A stretch of DNA of 64,000 bases, from assembly GCA_021828475.1 (NCBI GenBank), contig JAJZIY010000007.1:30871-94870 (forward strand), in the 5' to 3' direction. The translations under genes and the position numbers were made by a program. Within the stretch, counting starts at the first letter, position 1; each line of letters opens with the position of its first letter. The notes beneath the pieces were generated by a model that did not search any database, was not told the DNA's origin, and saw nothing but the letters and a program-made list of their open reading frames with translations. This document shows positions 10,123-19,728 of the stretch, piece after piece. Source of the stretch: Actinomycetes bacterium (lineage in GTDB: Bacteria > Actinomycetota > Acidimicrobiia > Acidimicrobiales > Palsa-688).

Positions 10123-10130
<8 letters not shown>

Positions 10131-13047
10131 CGCCGCCACGCCCAAGACGGGTGCCCCCGCCGGAGAAGGCGGTGCCACCGGGGCCCCCCTGGTGCCCGCC
10201 GTCGCCCCCGACGCCGTTACGATCACCCTCGACGGCCGCCAGGTACAGGCCAAGAAGGGCGAGATGCTGATCGCCGCGGCCGAGCGGGCAGGCACCTACA
10301 TCCCGCGCTTTTGCTACCACCCCCGGATGAAGCCGGTCGGCATGTGCCGCATGTGCCTCGTCGAGGTGAAGGGCCCCCGGGGCTTCAGCCTGGCGCCCGC
10401 CTGCTACCTGCCCGTGGCCGAGGGGATGGAGGTCCAGACCGCCAGCCCCAAGGTCAAGAAGGCCCAGGACGGGGTGCTCGAGTTCCTCCTGGTCAACCAC
10501 CCGCTGGACTGCCCGGTCTGCGACAAGGGCGGCGAATGCCCCCTGCAGGACCAGACCGTGGCCTACGGACCGGGCGAGACCCGCTTCGTCGAGGAGAAGC
10601 GCCACTGGGACAAGCCGGTGCCGCTGTCCTCCCTCGTGCTCATAGACCGAGAGCGCTGCATCCAGTGCGCCCGCTGCACCCGCTTCGCCGAGGAGGTGGC
10701 CGGGGACGCGGCCATCGACTTCGCCTCCAGGGGCGACTCCACCGAGGTCGCCGTCTACCCGGGCAAACCGTTCGTCTCCAACTTCAGCGGCAACGTCGTG
10801 CAGATCTGCCCGGTAGGGGCGCTGCTGGCCAAGCCGTACCGCTTCCGGGCCCGGCCCTGGGACCTCGAACAGGTCGAGACCACGTGCACCATGTGCGCCG
10901 TCGGCTGTCGCGTGGCGGCGCAGTCCAGCTCGGAGCAGGTCGTGAGGTTCATCGGCATCGACAGCGATCCCGTCAACTGGGGCTGGCTGTGCGACAAGGG
11001 CCGCTTCAGCTTCGAGGCGCTCAACAGCCCCGAGCGGCTCGAGCGGCCGCTCGTGCGCCGGGCGGCGCCCGGTGCCGAAGGTGGCCGGGGGGAGCTGGTC
11101 GAGGTCAGCTGGGCCGAGGCGTACGCCGAGATCGTGTCCCGCGTACGGGGCGCGACGGGCGACAGCGTGGGGGTGATCGGCGGTGCGCGCCTGCCCAACG
11201 AGGACGCCTATGCGTGGTCCAAGCTGGCCCGGGCCGTGCTGGGTACGGACAACGTCGACGCCCAGCTCGGCGACGGGCTCCCCGGCGAGCTGGTGGCCGG
11301 CCTGCCCCGAGCCACTATCGACCAGATCTGCTCGTCGAAGCTGATCCTGGCCGTGACCGGCGACATCAAGGAAGAGCTGCCCGTCCTGTACCTGCGCCTG
11401 CGCCATGCCGTGGTCGAAGATGGCGTGCCGCTCATAGAGCTCACCCCGATGGCGACCGGCCTCAGCAGCCGCGCCTCCCAGAGCCTGCGCTACCGTCCCG
11501 GCGAGCTGGCCCAGCTGGTGGACGCCCTCGTTTCCGAGGCCGAGGTCAGCCAAACGGTGGCAGGTGTGGCGGCGGCCGAGGTCGAAAGAGCGCGCCAGGC
11601 CGTTCTCGCTGCGTCCCAGGCGGCAGGCCCCGAGGCCGACGGTGCGCCGACGCTCGGTGTGGTGCTCGGGAGGCCGTCGCTGGCCGAGCTTCCCACCGGC
11701 CCGACCGACGCTGCGATCGCCCTGGCCGGTCTGCCCGGGGCCGCTTTCCTGCCGGCGCTGCGCCGCTCCAACGTCAACGGTGCGATCGACATGGGCCTCG
11801 CCCCCGGCCTGCTGCCCGGGCGGGTCTCGCTGCGCGAGGGGCGCGAGTGGTTCGAGGGCAGGTGGGGAGCCACCCTTCCCGCCTCCAGCGGCCTCGGCAC
11901 GGTCGGCATGCTGACCGGCGCCGCCGCCGGGCGCATGGACGTGCTCTTCCTCCTCGGAGCCGACCCCGTGTCCGACTGCCCGGACAAGGGGCTCGCCAAG
12001 CTGGGGCTGCAGAGCGCCGGTTTCGTGGTGGCCGTCGACGCCTTCGCCAACGCCAGCACCGAGCACGCCGACGTCGTCCTGCCTGCGGCCATCTACACGG
12101 AGCGGCGCGGGAGCTTCACCAACCTGGAGGGGCGTATCACCTCGCTCGGCCAGAAGGTGACTGCACCCGGTACGGCCCGCCCGGACTGGATGATCGCCGC
12201 CGAGCTGGCCGAGCGGCTGGGGTCAGACCTCGGGGTGTCGTCGCTCGAGGACCTCTGGGCCGAGATCGAGAGCGTCTCGCCGCTGCACGCCGGGACGTCG
12301 CAGGCCGTCCTCGTGTCCCGCCAGGGCCGCAACGGCGTGGTCGTCCCCCTCGGGCTGGAGGGCCCCCGGGACGCCTTGGCCGAGGTACCGCCGCCGCTCG
12401 ACCCGATGGCGGACCCCGGCATCGCCTCGGCCGAGGCCCACCCGGCCCCGCCCGTTTCGCTCAGCGTCGCGGACGCCGGCGTGGGCCGCGCCGGCACTCC
12501 GGCTGCCGGCCCCGAGGATCTCCAGGCACAGGGTGGCGCATCCGCCGCCGGGCCCGGTGCCCCCGGTGACCACCCCCTCCCGGCCGCGACCACGATCACT
12601 GCGGAGCCCGGCCCGGCGGACCGGGCCATGCCGGCGATGCTGACCCTGGCGGCCGCCACCACCAGCGGTCGCCCACATGCCGCGGCGGCCCCGGCCCCCG
12701 CCCCCGCGGTGGGCACTCCGGGGCAGGCGCTACGCCTCGTGACCTGGCGGCCCATGTGGGACGGAGGTGTCATGGTCCAGCGTTCGCAGTCGCTCGCCAA
12801 GCTGCACCCCGGGTTGACCCTGGCTGTCAACCCCGCCGACCTGGCCCGGATCCTGCCTGGCGCCGACGGCCGGGTGCGGGTCAGCACCCAGCGCGGCAGC
12901 ACCGTGCTCGAGGCGGTGGCGGACGAGCGGGTGCCGGTTGGCAGCGCGGCAATGGCCTTCAACCTCCCCGAGGGGGGCGCCGGAGCGCTGATCGACGCCT
13001 CCGCCGAGCACACCGAAGTGGTCGTCGAAGCTCTGGGGGCCCAGTGA
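10123..13047 (+). CDS. nuoG: NADH-quinone oxidoreductase subunit G
   Basis: The large iron-sulfur subunit (974 residues). The N-terminal ferredoxin domain carries N1b (C64, C75, C78, C94). The following region has the ligands of N4 and N5 (CPVCDKGGECPLQD, CIQCARCTRF, QICPVGALL). The molybdopterin-enzyme-like domain keeps the N7 pattern: CTMCAVGC followed 27 residues later by WLC, so the optional off-pathway cluster is probably present. A Pro/Ala-rich segment of about 110 residues (nucleotides 12,400-12,730) separates this domain from a small C-terminal beta domain. The protein is at the long end for the family. Confidence 0.94.
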
Positions 13048-14306
13048 CGGCCTCCCCGCTGCTCGGTTCCGTCGTTGCGGGAGCGCGGCTGGCGGCGGCG
13101 CACATGGTCGGCCCCGGCGTCCCCACGCCCGGGGCACGCGGCCCCTACACCGGCGACCCCATCTTCAACCACGGGATGGACCTGGTCGTGTGGATCTTCG
13201 TCGTGGTCAAAGTGGTGCTGGCCTTCGCCATCGTCATGGTGTCGGTCCTCTTCATGGTCATGTTCGAGCGCAAGGTGGTGGCCGCGCTCGGCAACCGCCC
13301 CGGGCCCAACCGGGCAGGTCCGGACGGCTGGCTGCAGTCGCTTGCCGACGGCATCAAGCTCTTCTTCAAAGAGACGCTCGTACCCGAGCACGCCGACCGG
13401 TTCGTGTACCGGCTCGCCCCGTACCTCTCGCTGGTCCCGGTGTTCGTGGCCTTCTCGATCGTGCCGGTGGGCGGGACCATCAGCATCGGCAGCTACACCA
13501 CCCGGCTCCAGCTCGCCGACCCGCCCTGGGGCATCCTGGTGATGTTGATGGCCTCGGGCATCAGCGTCTACGGGGTGATGCTTGCCGGCTGGTCGTCGGG
13601 CTCCAAGTACCCCCTCATCGGTGCGGTGCGGGCCAGCGCCCAGATGATCTCCTACGAGGCGGCCCTCGGCCTGACCGTCGCCACCGTCGTCGTGCTCTCC
13701 GGGTCGCTGCACACCAGCGCCATCGTCGCCGCCCAGCACGGCGGCTTCCTCTACCACTGGAACATCTTCCGGGCCTTCGGCGCCCCCGCCGCCATCTTCT
13801 TCATAGCGATCACGGCCGAGATGGCCCGGCCGCCCTTCGACCTCGTCGAGGCGGAGGAGGAGCTCGCAGGCGGGTTCAACCTCGAGTACTCCTCCATCGG
13901 GTTCGCGCTTTTCTACCTTGCCGAGTACGCCGCCCTGGTCATCAACTCCGCCATCTTCACGACGCTGTTCCTCGGCGGCCCCGACGGCCCGCGCATCGCC
14001 GGCGCATCGGTCGGCCCGCTGTGGTTCGTCATCAAGGTGCTTGTCCTGCTCTATGTGTACGTGTGGATACGGGCCACGTTGCCCCGGCTGCGCTACGACC
14101 AGCTCATGGACCTCGGCTGGAAGCGGCTCATCCCGGGTTCGCTGGCCATGCTCCTGATCGTCGTCGGCGCGCGGATCAACTGGCGGTGGGGCCTGGCGGC
14201 CCTCTCCGGCAGCCTGTTTGCCTTCATCCTGCTCACCCGGGCTATCGAGGTGGCTCAGAGCCGCCAGGAAGAGGGCAGCCAATTCTCCGAACTGGAGGCG
14301 CCATGA
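13044..14306 (+). CDS. nuoH: NADH-quinone oxidoreductase subunit H
   Basis: The membrane subunit that links the quinone site to the proton-pumping arm. It has 420 residues and about eight hydrophobic helices. The conserved FERKVVAALGNRPGPNRAGP lies in the first cytoplasmic loop, followed by LQSLADGIKLFFKE and later AEMARPPFDLVEAEEELAGG, the acidic loop of the quinone entry path. An N-terminal extension of about 45 residues precedes the first helix. The GTG overlaps the nuoG stop, and the ATG of nuoI overlaps its stop. Confidence 0.96.
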   Translation: MTASPLLGSVVAGARLAAAHMVGPGVPTPGARGPYTGDPIFNHGMDLVVWIFVVVKVVLAFAIVMVSVLFMVMFERKVVAALGNRPGPNRAGPDGWLQSLADGIKLFFKETLVPEHADRFVYRLAPYLSLVPVFVAFSIVPVGGTISIGSYTTRLQLADPPWGILVMLMASGISVYGVMLAGWSSGSKYPLIGAVRASAQMISYEAALGLTVATVVVLSGSLHTSAIVAAQHGGFLYHWNIFRAFGAPAAIFFIAITAEMARPPFDLVEAEEELAGGFNLEYSSIGFALFYLAEYAALVINSAIFTTLFLGGPDGPRIAGASVGPLWFVIKVLVLLYVYVWIRATLPRLRYDQLMDLGWKRLIPGSLAMLLIVVGARINWRWGLAALSGSLFAFILLTRAIEVAQSRQEEGSQFSELEAP

Positions 14307-15043
14307 GCTTCCTGGACAACCGGTTCGTCAACTTCTTCAAGGGTTTTGCCGTCACAGGCAAGCAGCCGGTGAAGCCCCGGGTCACAGTCGAGTACCCCGA
14401 GCAGAAGCGCCAGATGCCCGAGCGCAGGCACGGCCGCCATGTGCTCAACCGTTACGAGGACGGGATGGAGAAGTGCATCGGCTGCGAGCTGTGCGCCGGT
14501 GTCTGCCCTGCCAAGTGCATCTACGTTCGCGGTGCCGACAACCCCCCCGACACACCGGTGTCGCCCGGCGAGCGCTACGGCTTCGTCTACGAGATCAACT
14601 TCCTGCGCTGCATCCACTGCGACATGTGCGTGGAGGCCTGCCCCACCGAGGCCATCACGGAGTCGAAGCTCTTCGAGTTCTCCTTCACCAACCGCGACGA
14701 CGCCATCTACACCAAGTCCGAGCTGGTGGTGGACGACACCGGCAAGCCGAAGGTGCTGCCCTGGGAGGACTGGAAACCGGGCGACGACCAGAACACCTCC
14801 GGCTGGGTGCGGGCGACGGCTCCTTCCGGGCGCGCCGACCTCGAGGGCACCCCGCTGTGGTCCGGTGAGCTCGGCTACGGCGTGCGGCCGGCACAGGCGG
14901 GCCAGTCCGACCCGACAGCCGCCGACTACGCGGCCGATTTCGACATCGCCCTGCGCGAGGTGGAGGGCGCCGAGCTGAAGGGTGTCGGCGTCAGCTCCAC
15001 CCGTCCCACCCGCTCGGGTGAGTGGGCACCGGGGAGGTCTTGA
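14303..15043 (+). CDS. nuoI: NADH-quinone oxidoreductase subunit I
   Basis: The 8Fe ferredoxin-like subunit holding clusters N6a and N6b. Two CxxCxxCxxxC motifs are intact: [12 protein letters not shown] and [12 protein letters not shown]. The N-terminal amphipathic segment ([14 protein letters not shown]) anchors it to the membrane arm. The domain ends near residue 175. A further 70 residues of low complexity follow, making it longer (246 residues) than the usual 160-190. It starts at ATG 14303, overlapping the nuoH stop. Confidence 0.96.
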   Translation: MSFLDNRFVNFFKGFAVTGKQPVKPRVTVEYPEQKRQMPERRHGRHVLNRYEDGMEKCIGCELCAGVCPAKCIYVRGADNPPDTPVSPGERYGFVYEINFLRCIHCDMCVEACPTEAITESKLFEFSFTNRDDAIYTKSELVVDDTGKPKVLPWEDWKPGDDQNTSGWVRATAPSGRADLEGTPLWSGELGYGVRPAQAGQSDPTAADYAADFDIALREVEGAELKGVGVSSTRPTRSGEWAPGRS

Positions 15044-15753
15044 GCACTTTGTCGACCGCCGTACTCGCCGCCACCCAGCTCGCCGTCGCGTCGGCTTGGG
15101 CCGTGTACGCGGCCGGGGCCCTGCTCGTCATCGGGGGAGCCGCCGGCGTGGTGCTCGGCCGCAACCCGGTGCACTGCGCGCTGTCCCTGGTCACCACCAT
15201 CTTCGGGATCGCCCTGCTCTTCATCGACGAGGGCGCCGACTTCCTGGCAGCGGTGCAGATAATCGTGTACGCCGGCGCCATCGTGATCCTGTTCCTGTTC
15301 GTCATCATGCTCCTGGGCGTCGACCGCAAGGAGACCCGGTCCCAGCAGGGCCCGCGCTCGCTGCTGCCCGTCGGGGTGATGGCGGGCGTCGTCGTGGTCG
15401 TCGAGCTGCTCGTGCTGGTGCGGGTCCACTACTGGGCGACGGGGAGCAAGGCGGTGACCGAAGCCGCAAACGGCCCGGGCGAAAACATCCAGAAGCTCGG
15501 CCAGAGCATCTTCACGGGCTACCTGCTCCCCTTCGAAGCCACCTCGGCCCTGCTCGTCATCGCCGTCGTGGCGGCCGTGGTCCTGGTCCGGCGCAGCGCC
15601 CAGGGCAGCGAGGCCCACCCCCAGCGCCGCAGCCCCGTCGCCGGGCGCCTCACCCCGCCGGCAGTCCAGGGGCCCTCCCTGGCGGTGCCCGCCGGTGCGC
15701 AGGCCGGCGCCGCCATCGAGCAACCCGCTCCGCACAACGGGGAGGCCCTGTGA
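15040..15753 (+). CDS. nuoJ: NADH-quinone oxidoreductase subunit J
   Basis: Membrane subunit with five predicted helices. The signature is [20 protein letters not shown], then [20 protein letters not shown]. The hydrophilic tail of about 55 residues after the last helix is Pro/Ala-rich. The start is uncertain: TTG 15040 overlaps the nuoI stop (TTGA, as at the other junctions) but a GGGGAGG sequence is only two bases away. TTG 15049 has better spacing from it, and GTG 15022 is also in frame. Confidence 0.93.
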   Translation: MSTLSTAVLAATQLAVASAWAVYAAGALLVIGGAAGVVLGRNPVHCALSLVTTIFGIALLFIDEGADFLAAVQIIVYAGAIVILFLFVIMLLGVDRKETRSQQGPRSLLPVGVMAGVVVVVELLVLVRVHYWATGSKAVTEAANGPGENIQKLGQSIFTGYLLPFEATSALLVIAVVAAVVLVRRSAQGSEAHPQRRSPVAGRLTPPAVQGPSLAVPAGAQAGAAIEQPAPHNGEAL

Positions 15754-16055
15754 CAGTCCCCGGAGCCTGGTACCTGGTGCTGGCTGCCTGCCTGTTCGGC
15801 ACCGGTGCCGTCGGCCTGCTGGTCCGGCGCAACATCCTCATCATGTACATGTGCATCGAGCTGATGCTCAATGCCGTGAACCTGACCTTCGTGACGTTCT
15901 CGCGCATGCTCAACGATCTCGGTGGCCAGGACGCCGTCTTCTTCGTGCTGGTGGTGGCAGCGGCCGAGGTGGTCGTGGGCCTCGGCATCATCGTCGCCAT
16001 CTACCGGAGGCGCAGCGGTGCCACTGCCGACGACATCAGCGCCCTGAAAGGCTGA
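15750..16055 (+). CDS. nuoK: NADH-quinone oxidoreductase subunit K
   Basis: A 101-residue antiporter-like (MrpC-like) membrane subunit with three helices. The conserved glutamate in helix 2 is in [14 protein letters not shown], and the second is in [20 protein letters not shown]. Both are required for proton pumping in characterised homologues. The length is normal. The GTG start overlaps the nuoJ stop; nine bases separate it from nuoL. Confidence 0.97.
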   Translation: MTVPGAWYLVLAACLFGTGAVGLLVRRNILIMYMCIELMLNAVNLTFVTFSRMLNDLGGQDAVFFVLVVAAAEVVVGLGIIVAIYRRRSGATADDISALKG

Positions 16056-16064
16056 CGAGCCAAC

Positions 16065-18116
16065 ATGGTCAACGCCGCATACGCCATAGTCGCCCTCCCT
16101 CTCCTGGGCTTCCTGGTCAACCTCGTCTGGGGCCGACGCCTCGGCGAGCCCGTCGCTGGCTGGGTAGGGACCTTCGCCGCCGGCGGGTCGTTCGTTGCAA
16201 CGGTCATCGTGTGGGTCACGGAACTGGGCAAGCCGGCGATGGACCGGGCCAACGACCTCACCATCTTCACCTGGTTCCCGGTCGGGGGCCTGCACGCCAA
16301 CTTCGGGCTGCTCATCGACCCGCTGTCCATGACGATGGCCCTTTTCGTCACGGGCGTATCGACGCTGATCCACCTCTACTCGATCGGCTACATGCACCGG
16401 GACCCGGGCTTCGACCGGTTCTTCGTCTACCTCAACCTGTTCCTCTTCTCGATGATCGTCCTCGTCCTCGGGGACAACTTCCTCTTCTCCTTCCTCGGGT
16501 GGGAGGGCGTCGGTTTCTGCTCCTACGGCCTGGTCGGCTTCTGGTTCCAGCGTGAGGTCGCCGCCGTCGCAGCCAAGAAGGCCTTCGTCACCAACAGGGT
16601 CGGCGACATGGGCTTCCTGCTGGCCATGTTCCTCATGTTCGCCCACTTCGGCTCGCTCAACTACAGCCAGGTGCTCGGCACGCTGGTCCACGGCCACGCC
16701 ACCGGCCTGCTGGGCGGCGCGCCCGGAGCCATCGCCGGCACCACCGCAACCGCCATCACCCTGCTGCTCTTCGTGGGCGCCGTGGGCAAGTCCGCCCAGA
16801 TCCCGCTGTACATCTGGCTTCCCGATGCCATGGAAGGCCCGACGCCGATCTCCGCTCTCATCCACGCCGCCACCATGGTCACGGCGGGTGTGTACCTGAT
16901 GGCCAGGGCAGCGCCGCTGCTTCACTACGCCCACGCCACCTCGTGGGTCATCGCGATCGTCGGCACGGCGAGCGCCTTCGTGGCGGCTACCATCGCCTGC
17001 GCCCAGGACGACATAAAGAAGGCACTCGCCTACTCGACCATCTCCCAGCTTGGTTACATGTTCCTCGCGGTCGGCGCCGGCGACTACGCCGACGGGCTGT
17101 TCCACATGCTCACCCACGCCTTCTTCAAGGCGCTCCTCTTCCTCGGCGCCGGAGCAGTGATACACGCCATGGCCAACAACCAGGACATGAAGTGGATGGG
17201 TTCCCTGCGCAAGTACCTGCCCATCACGTCCACGACGTTCGCCGTCGGGTGGCTGGCCATCTCCGGCATACCGCCCTTCGCCGGGTTCTGGTCCAAGGAC
17301 GCGGTGCTGTCGGCTGCCTGGCAGATGAACAAGGGCCTGTGGGCTGTCGGCGTGCTGACGGCCGGCCTGACCGCCTACTACATGAGCCGCCAGTTCGCCC
17401 TGGTCTTCATGGGCCGTGCCCGCTGGCAGGAGGCGCGCCCCGCCCAGGTGTTGGCAGCGGCCGACCAGGTCGCGGGCCCCGACAGCGCCACCGAGCGCGC
17501 TGCCACCGGCCATCCTTCCACCGGCCACGCCGGTGGCCACGAGGCCGTCGGCCCGGGCCTGCCGGCCCCGAGCCACGGCGAGGCACACCCGGCGGACCCC
17601 GTCTGGACGATGTACGTCCCCTTGATCGTGCTGGCCGTCGCAGCGGTGCTCGGCGGGGGCATAAACTTCCCCGCCTGGCACCTCGACTTCCTGTCGAGCT
17701 TCCTCAAGCCCCTCTTCCCGCACGCAACGGTCCTCGCCGTGAGCACCGGTACCAAGTGGTTCCTGTCGCTGCTCACCACGGCCGTCGCGCTGACCGGGCT
17801 ACTGCTGGGCCTTTCGATCTGGCGCACGGCCGAGCACCCGGCCCTCCAGCCCGCGTTCCTACAGAGGGCGTGGCGTTTCGACGACCTGGTGGCAGCGTTC
17901 GTCTCGGGGCCGGCCAGGGCCGGCGCGTCCGTCATGGCTTTCGTAATGGACCGCCGCGTAGTCGACGGAGTGGTGAACGGCACCGCCAGCTTCCTCGGGT
18001 TGTCGGCAAGGGTGGTGCGCAAGGTGCAGAACGGCTACCTCCGCAGCTATGCGCTGGGCATCGGCACCGGCTTGGTCATCATCCTCGCCTACCTGACCTT
18101 CCGGATCGGTGGCTGA
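16065..18116 (+). CDS. nuoL: NADH-quinone oxidoreductase subunit L
   Basis: The distal antiporter-like subunit (683 residues) with the long lateral helix at its C-terminus. Conserved blocks include FLGWEGVGFCSYGLVGFW, KAFVTNRVGDMG, IPLYIWLPDAMEGPTPISAL and STISQLGYMFLAVGAGDY. A hydrophilic His/Gly/Ala-rich loop (nucleotides about 17,430-17,600) interrupts the late helices and is longer than usual. It starts at ATG 16065 and overlaps nuoM by eight bases. Confidence 0.96.
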   Translation: MVNAAYAIVALPLLGFLVNLVWGRRLGEPVAGWVGTFAAGGSFVATVIVWVTELGKPAMDRANDLTIFTWFPVGGLHANFGLLIDPLSMTMALFVTGVSTLIHLYSIGYMHRDPGFDRFFVYLNLFLFSMIVLVLGDNFLFSFLGWEGVGFCSYGLVGFWFQREVAAVAAKKAFVTNRVGDMGFLLAMFLMFAHFGSLNYSQVLGTLVHGHATGLLGGAPGAIAGTTATAITLLLFVGAVGKSAQIPLYIWLPDAMEGPTPISALIHAATMVTAGVYLMARAAPLLHYAHATSWVIAIVGTASAFVAATIACAQDDIKKALAYSTISQLGYMFLAVGAGDYADGLFHMLTHAFFKALLFLGAGAVIHAMANNQDMKWMGSLRKYLPITSTTFAVGWLAISGIPPFAGFWSKDAVLSAAWQMNKGLWAVGVLTAGLTAYYMSRQFALVFMGRARWQEARPAQVLAAADQVAGPDSATERAATGHPSTGHAGGHEAVGPGLPAPSHGEAHPADPVWTMYVPLIVLAVAAVLGGGINFPAWHLDFLSSFLKPLFPHATVLAVSTGTKWFLSLLTTAVALTGLLLGLSIWRTAEHPALQPAFLQRAWRFDDLVAAFVSGPARAGASVMAFVMDRRVVDGVVNGTASFLGLSARVVRKVQNGYLRSYALGIGTGLVIILAYLTFRIGG

Positions 18117-19728
18117 GCAAATGGCGTTCCCCATCCTGGACGTGATCATCCTGCTCCCCCTGGGAGGCGCCATTGCCCTGGCAGCCCTTCCCAGGGACCG
18201 GGTCGCCATGAGCCGCCGGCTCGGCGTCGGCGTGGCCATCCTCGAACTGGCCTTTGCCATATGGATGACAGTGGCGTTCAAGGCGGGCAACGCGCACGCC
18301 GGTTTCCAGTTCACGAGCCACCAGTCCTGGATCGGGCCCCTCGGCATCAACTGGTACGTCGGCGTGGACGGCATCTCGCTGTTCCTGGTGGCGGTGACAG
18401 CCCTGCTGTTCCCCGTAGCCATGGCCAGCCCCCGCGTCGAACGCTCGCCCCGTGCCCACCTGGCCTGGATGCTCCTCCTCGAATCGGCCTGCATGGCGAC
18501 GTTCCTGTCGCTGGACGCCTTCTTGTTCTTCGTGGCCTTCGAGGTCACCCTGGTCCCCGGCTACTTCTTGATCATCGGGGGTGACGGCCCCAGGCGTGGT
18601 TATGCCGCAAGCAAGTTCTTCCTCTACACCTTCGCCGGGTCCGCGTTCTTGTTCGTGGGCATCCTGTCCACCTACCTGCTCGTCACGTCGCACCATGTCG
18701 CCGGCACCAACAGCAGCTTCGACATCATCTCTCTTGCCCGGGGGGCGACCCACCTCCCGCTGGCCGACCAGGAGCTGCTGCTCGGTGCCTTCGGCCTGGC
18801 CTTCGCCGTCAAGATGCCACTGGTCCCCTTCCACACCTGGATGCCCGATGCCTACACCCAGGCGCCTACGGGTGCCTCCATGGTCCTGGCCGGGATCCTG
18901 TTCAAGCTGGGCGCATACGGCATCCTGCGCTGGGGCATCTTCCTCTTCCCGAGGGCGGCCATCGCCTTGGCGCCCGTCGCCCTGACCCTGGCCGCCATCG
19001 GGATCGTCTGGGGTTGTGTCGTGGCCGCAGTCCAGCGCGACTTGAAGCGCCTGGTCGCCTACGGGACCGTGGCGGGGGTCGGCTTCATCGTGATCGGCCT
19101 CTTCGGCTTCACCGTCCAGGGCATCACCGGCGGCATCGTCGAGATGGTCAACCACGGCCTGTCGACCGGGGCGCTGTTCCTGGTGGTCGGCATGGTCTGG
19201 GAGCGCCGCCGCACCTTTGCCTTCTCCGAGCTCGGTGGGCTGCAGGTGGCCGCCCCCATCCTCGGCTGGGTCTTCATGGTCGTGGTCCTGAGCGACATCG
19301 GCCTGCCCGGGCTCAACGGTTTCATCGGCGAGTTCCTGGTCCTCATCGGCACCTTCATCACCCACCGCTGGTGGGCCGTGGTGGCCACGGGCGGGGTGGT
19401 GCTGTCGGCCGTCTACCTCCTGTGGGCCTACCAGAGGGTCTTCCACGGCCCCGCCAGGGCCATCAACGCAGGGGTGCGGGACATGACCTGGGCGGAGCGG
19501 GCGGCAATCGCCCCGCTCCTCGCCGGGATCGTCTTCATCGGTGTGTACCCCCAACCCCTGCTCAACCGAATACAGCCAGCCGTGAACCACCTGGTGGCCC
19601 ACCTCGAGCAGGCTGACCCCGGCTTCCACATCCCGTCCTCGGGCGTCGGCCACGCCAACTACGCCGTCCCCCCGGACCAGGTGGTGCCCGTGGTTTCCGC
19701 TTCCAAGGTTCCCGGAGCGCACAAGTGA
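18109..19728 (+). CDS. nuoM: NADH-quinone oxidoreductase subunit M
   Basis: Second antiporter-like subunit, 539 residues and about 14 helices. Diagnostic segments are NWYVGVDGISLFLV, VAFEVTLVPGYFLIIGG with the essential glutamate, VPFHTWMPDAYTQAPTGASM, and VEMVNHGLSTGALFLVVGM. GTG 18109 overlaps the end of nuoL; ATG 18121 is a close alternative. The stop overlaps the nuoN GTG. Confidence 0.96.
   Translation: MAEQMAFPILDVIILLPLGGAIALAALPRDRVAMSRRLGVGVAILELAFAIWMTVAFKAGNAHAGFQFTSHQSWIGPLGINWYVGVDGISLFLVAVTALLFPVAMASPRVERSPRAHLAWMLLLESACMATFLSLDAFLFFVAFEVTLVPGYFLIIGGDGPRRGYAASKFFLYTFAGSAFLFVGILSTYLLVTSHHVAGTNSSFDIISLARGATHLPLADQELLLGAFGLAFAVKMPLVPFHTWMPDAYTQAPTGASMVLAGILFKLGAYGILRWGIFLFPRAAIALAPVALTLAAIGIVWGCVVAAVQRDLKRLVAYGTVAGVGFIVIGLFGFTVQGITGGIVEMVNHGLSTGALFLVVGMVWERRRTFAFSELGGLQVAAPILGWVFMVVVLSDIGLPGLNGFIGEFLVLIGTFITHRWWAVVATGGVVLSAVYLLWAYQRVFHGPARAINAGVRDMTWAERAAIAPLLAGIVFIGVYPQPLLNRIQPAVNHLVAHLEQADPGFHIPSSGVGHANYAVPPDQVVPVVSASKVPGAHK

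Noticed and set aside
15519..17723. 734-codon minus-strand open frame opposite nuoJ-L.
   Set aside because: Low-complexity acidic and His-rich antisense translation of membrane-protein genes.
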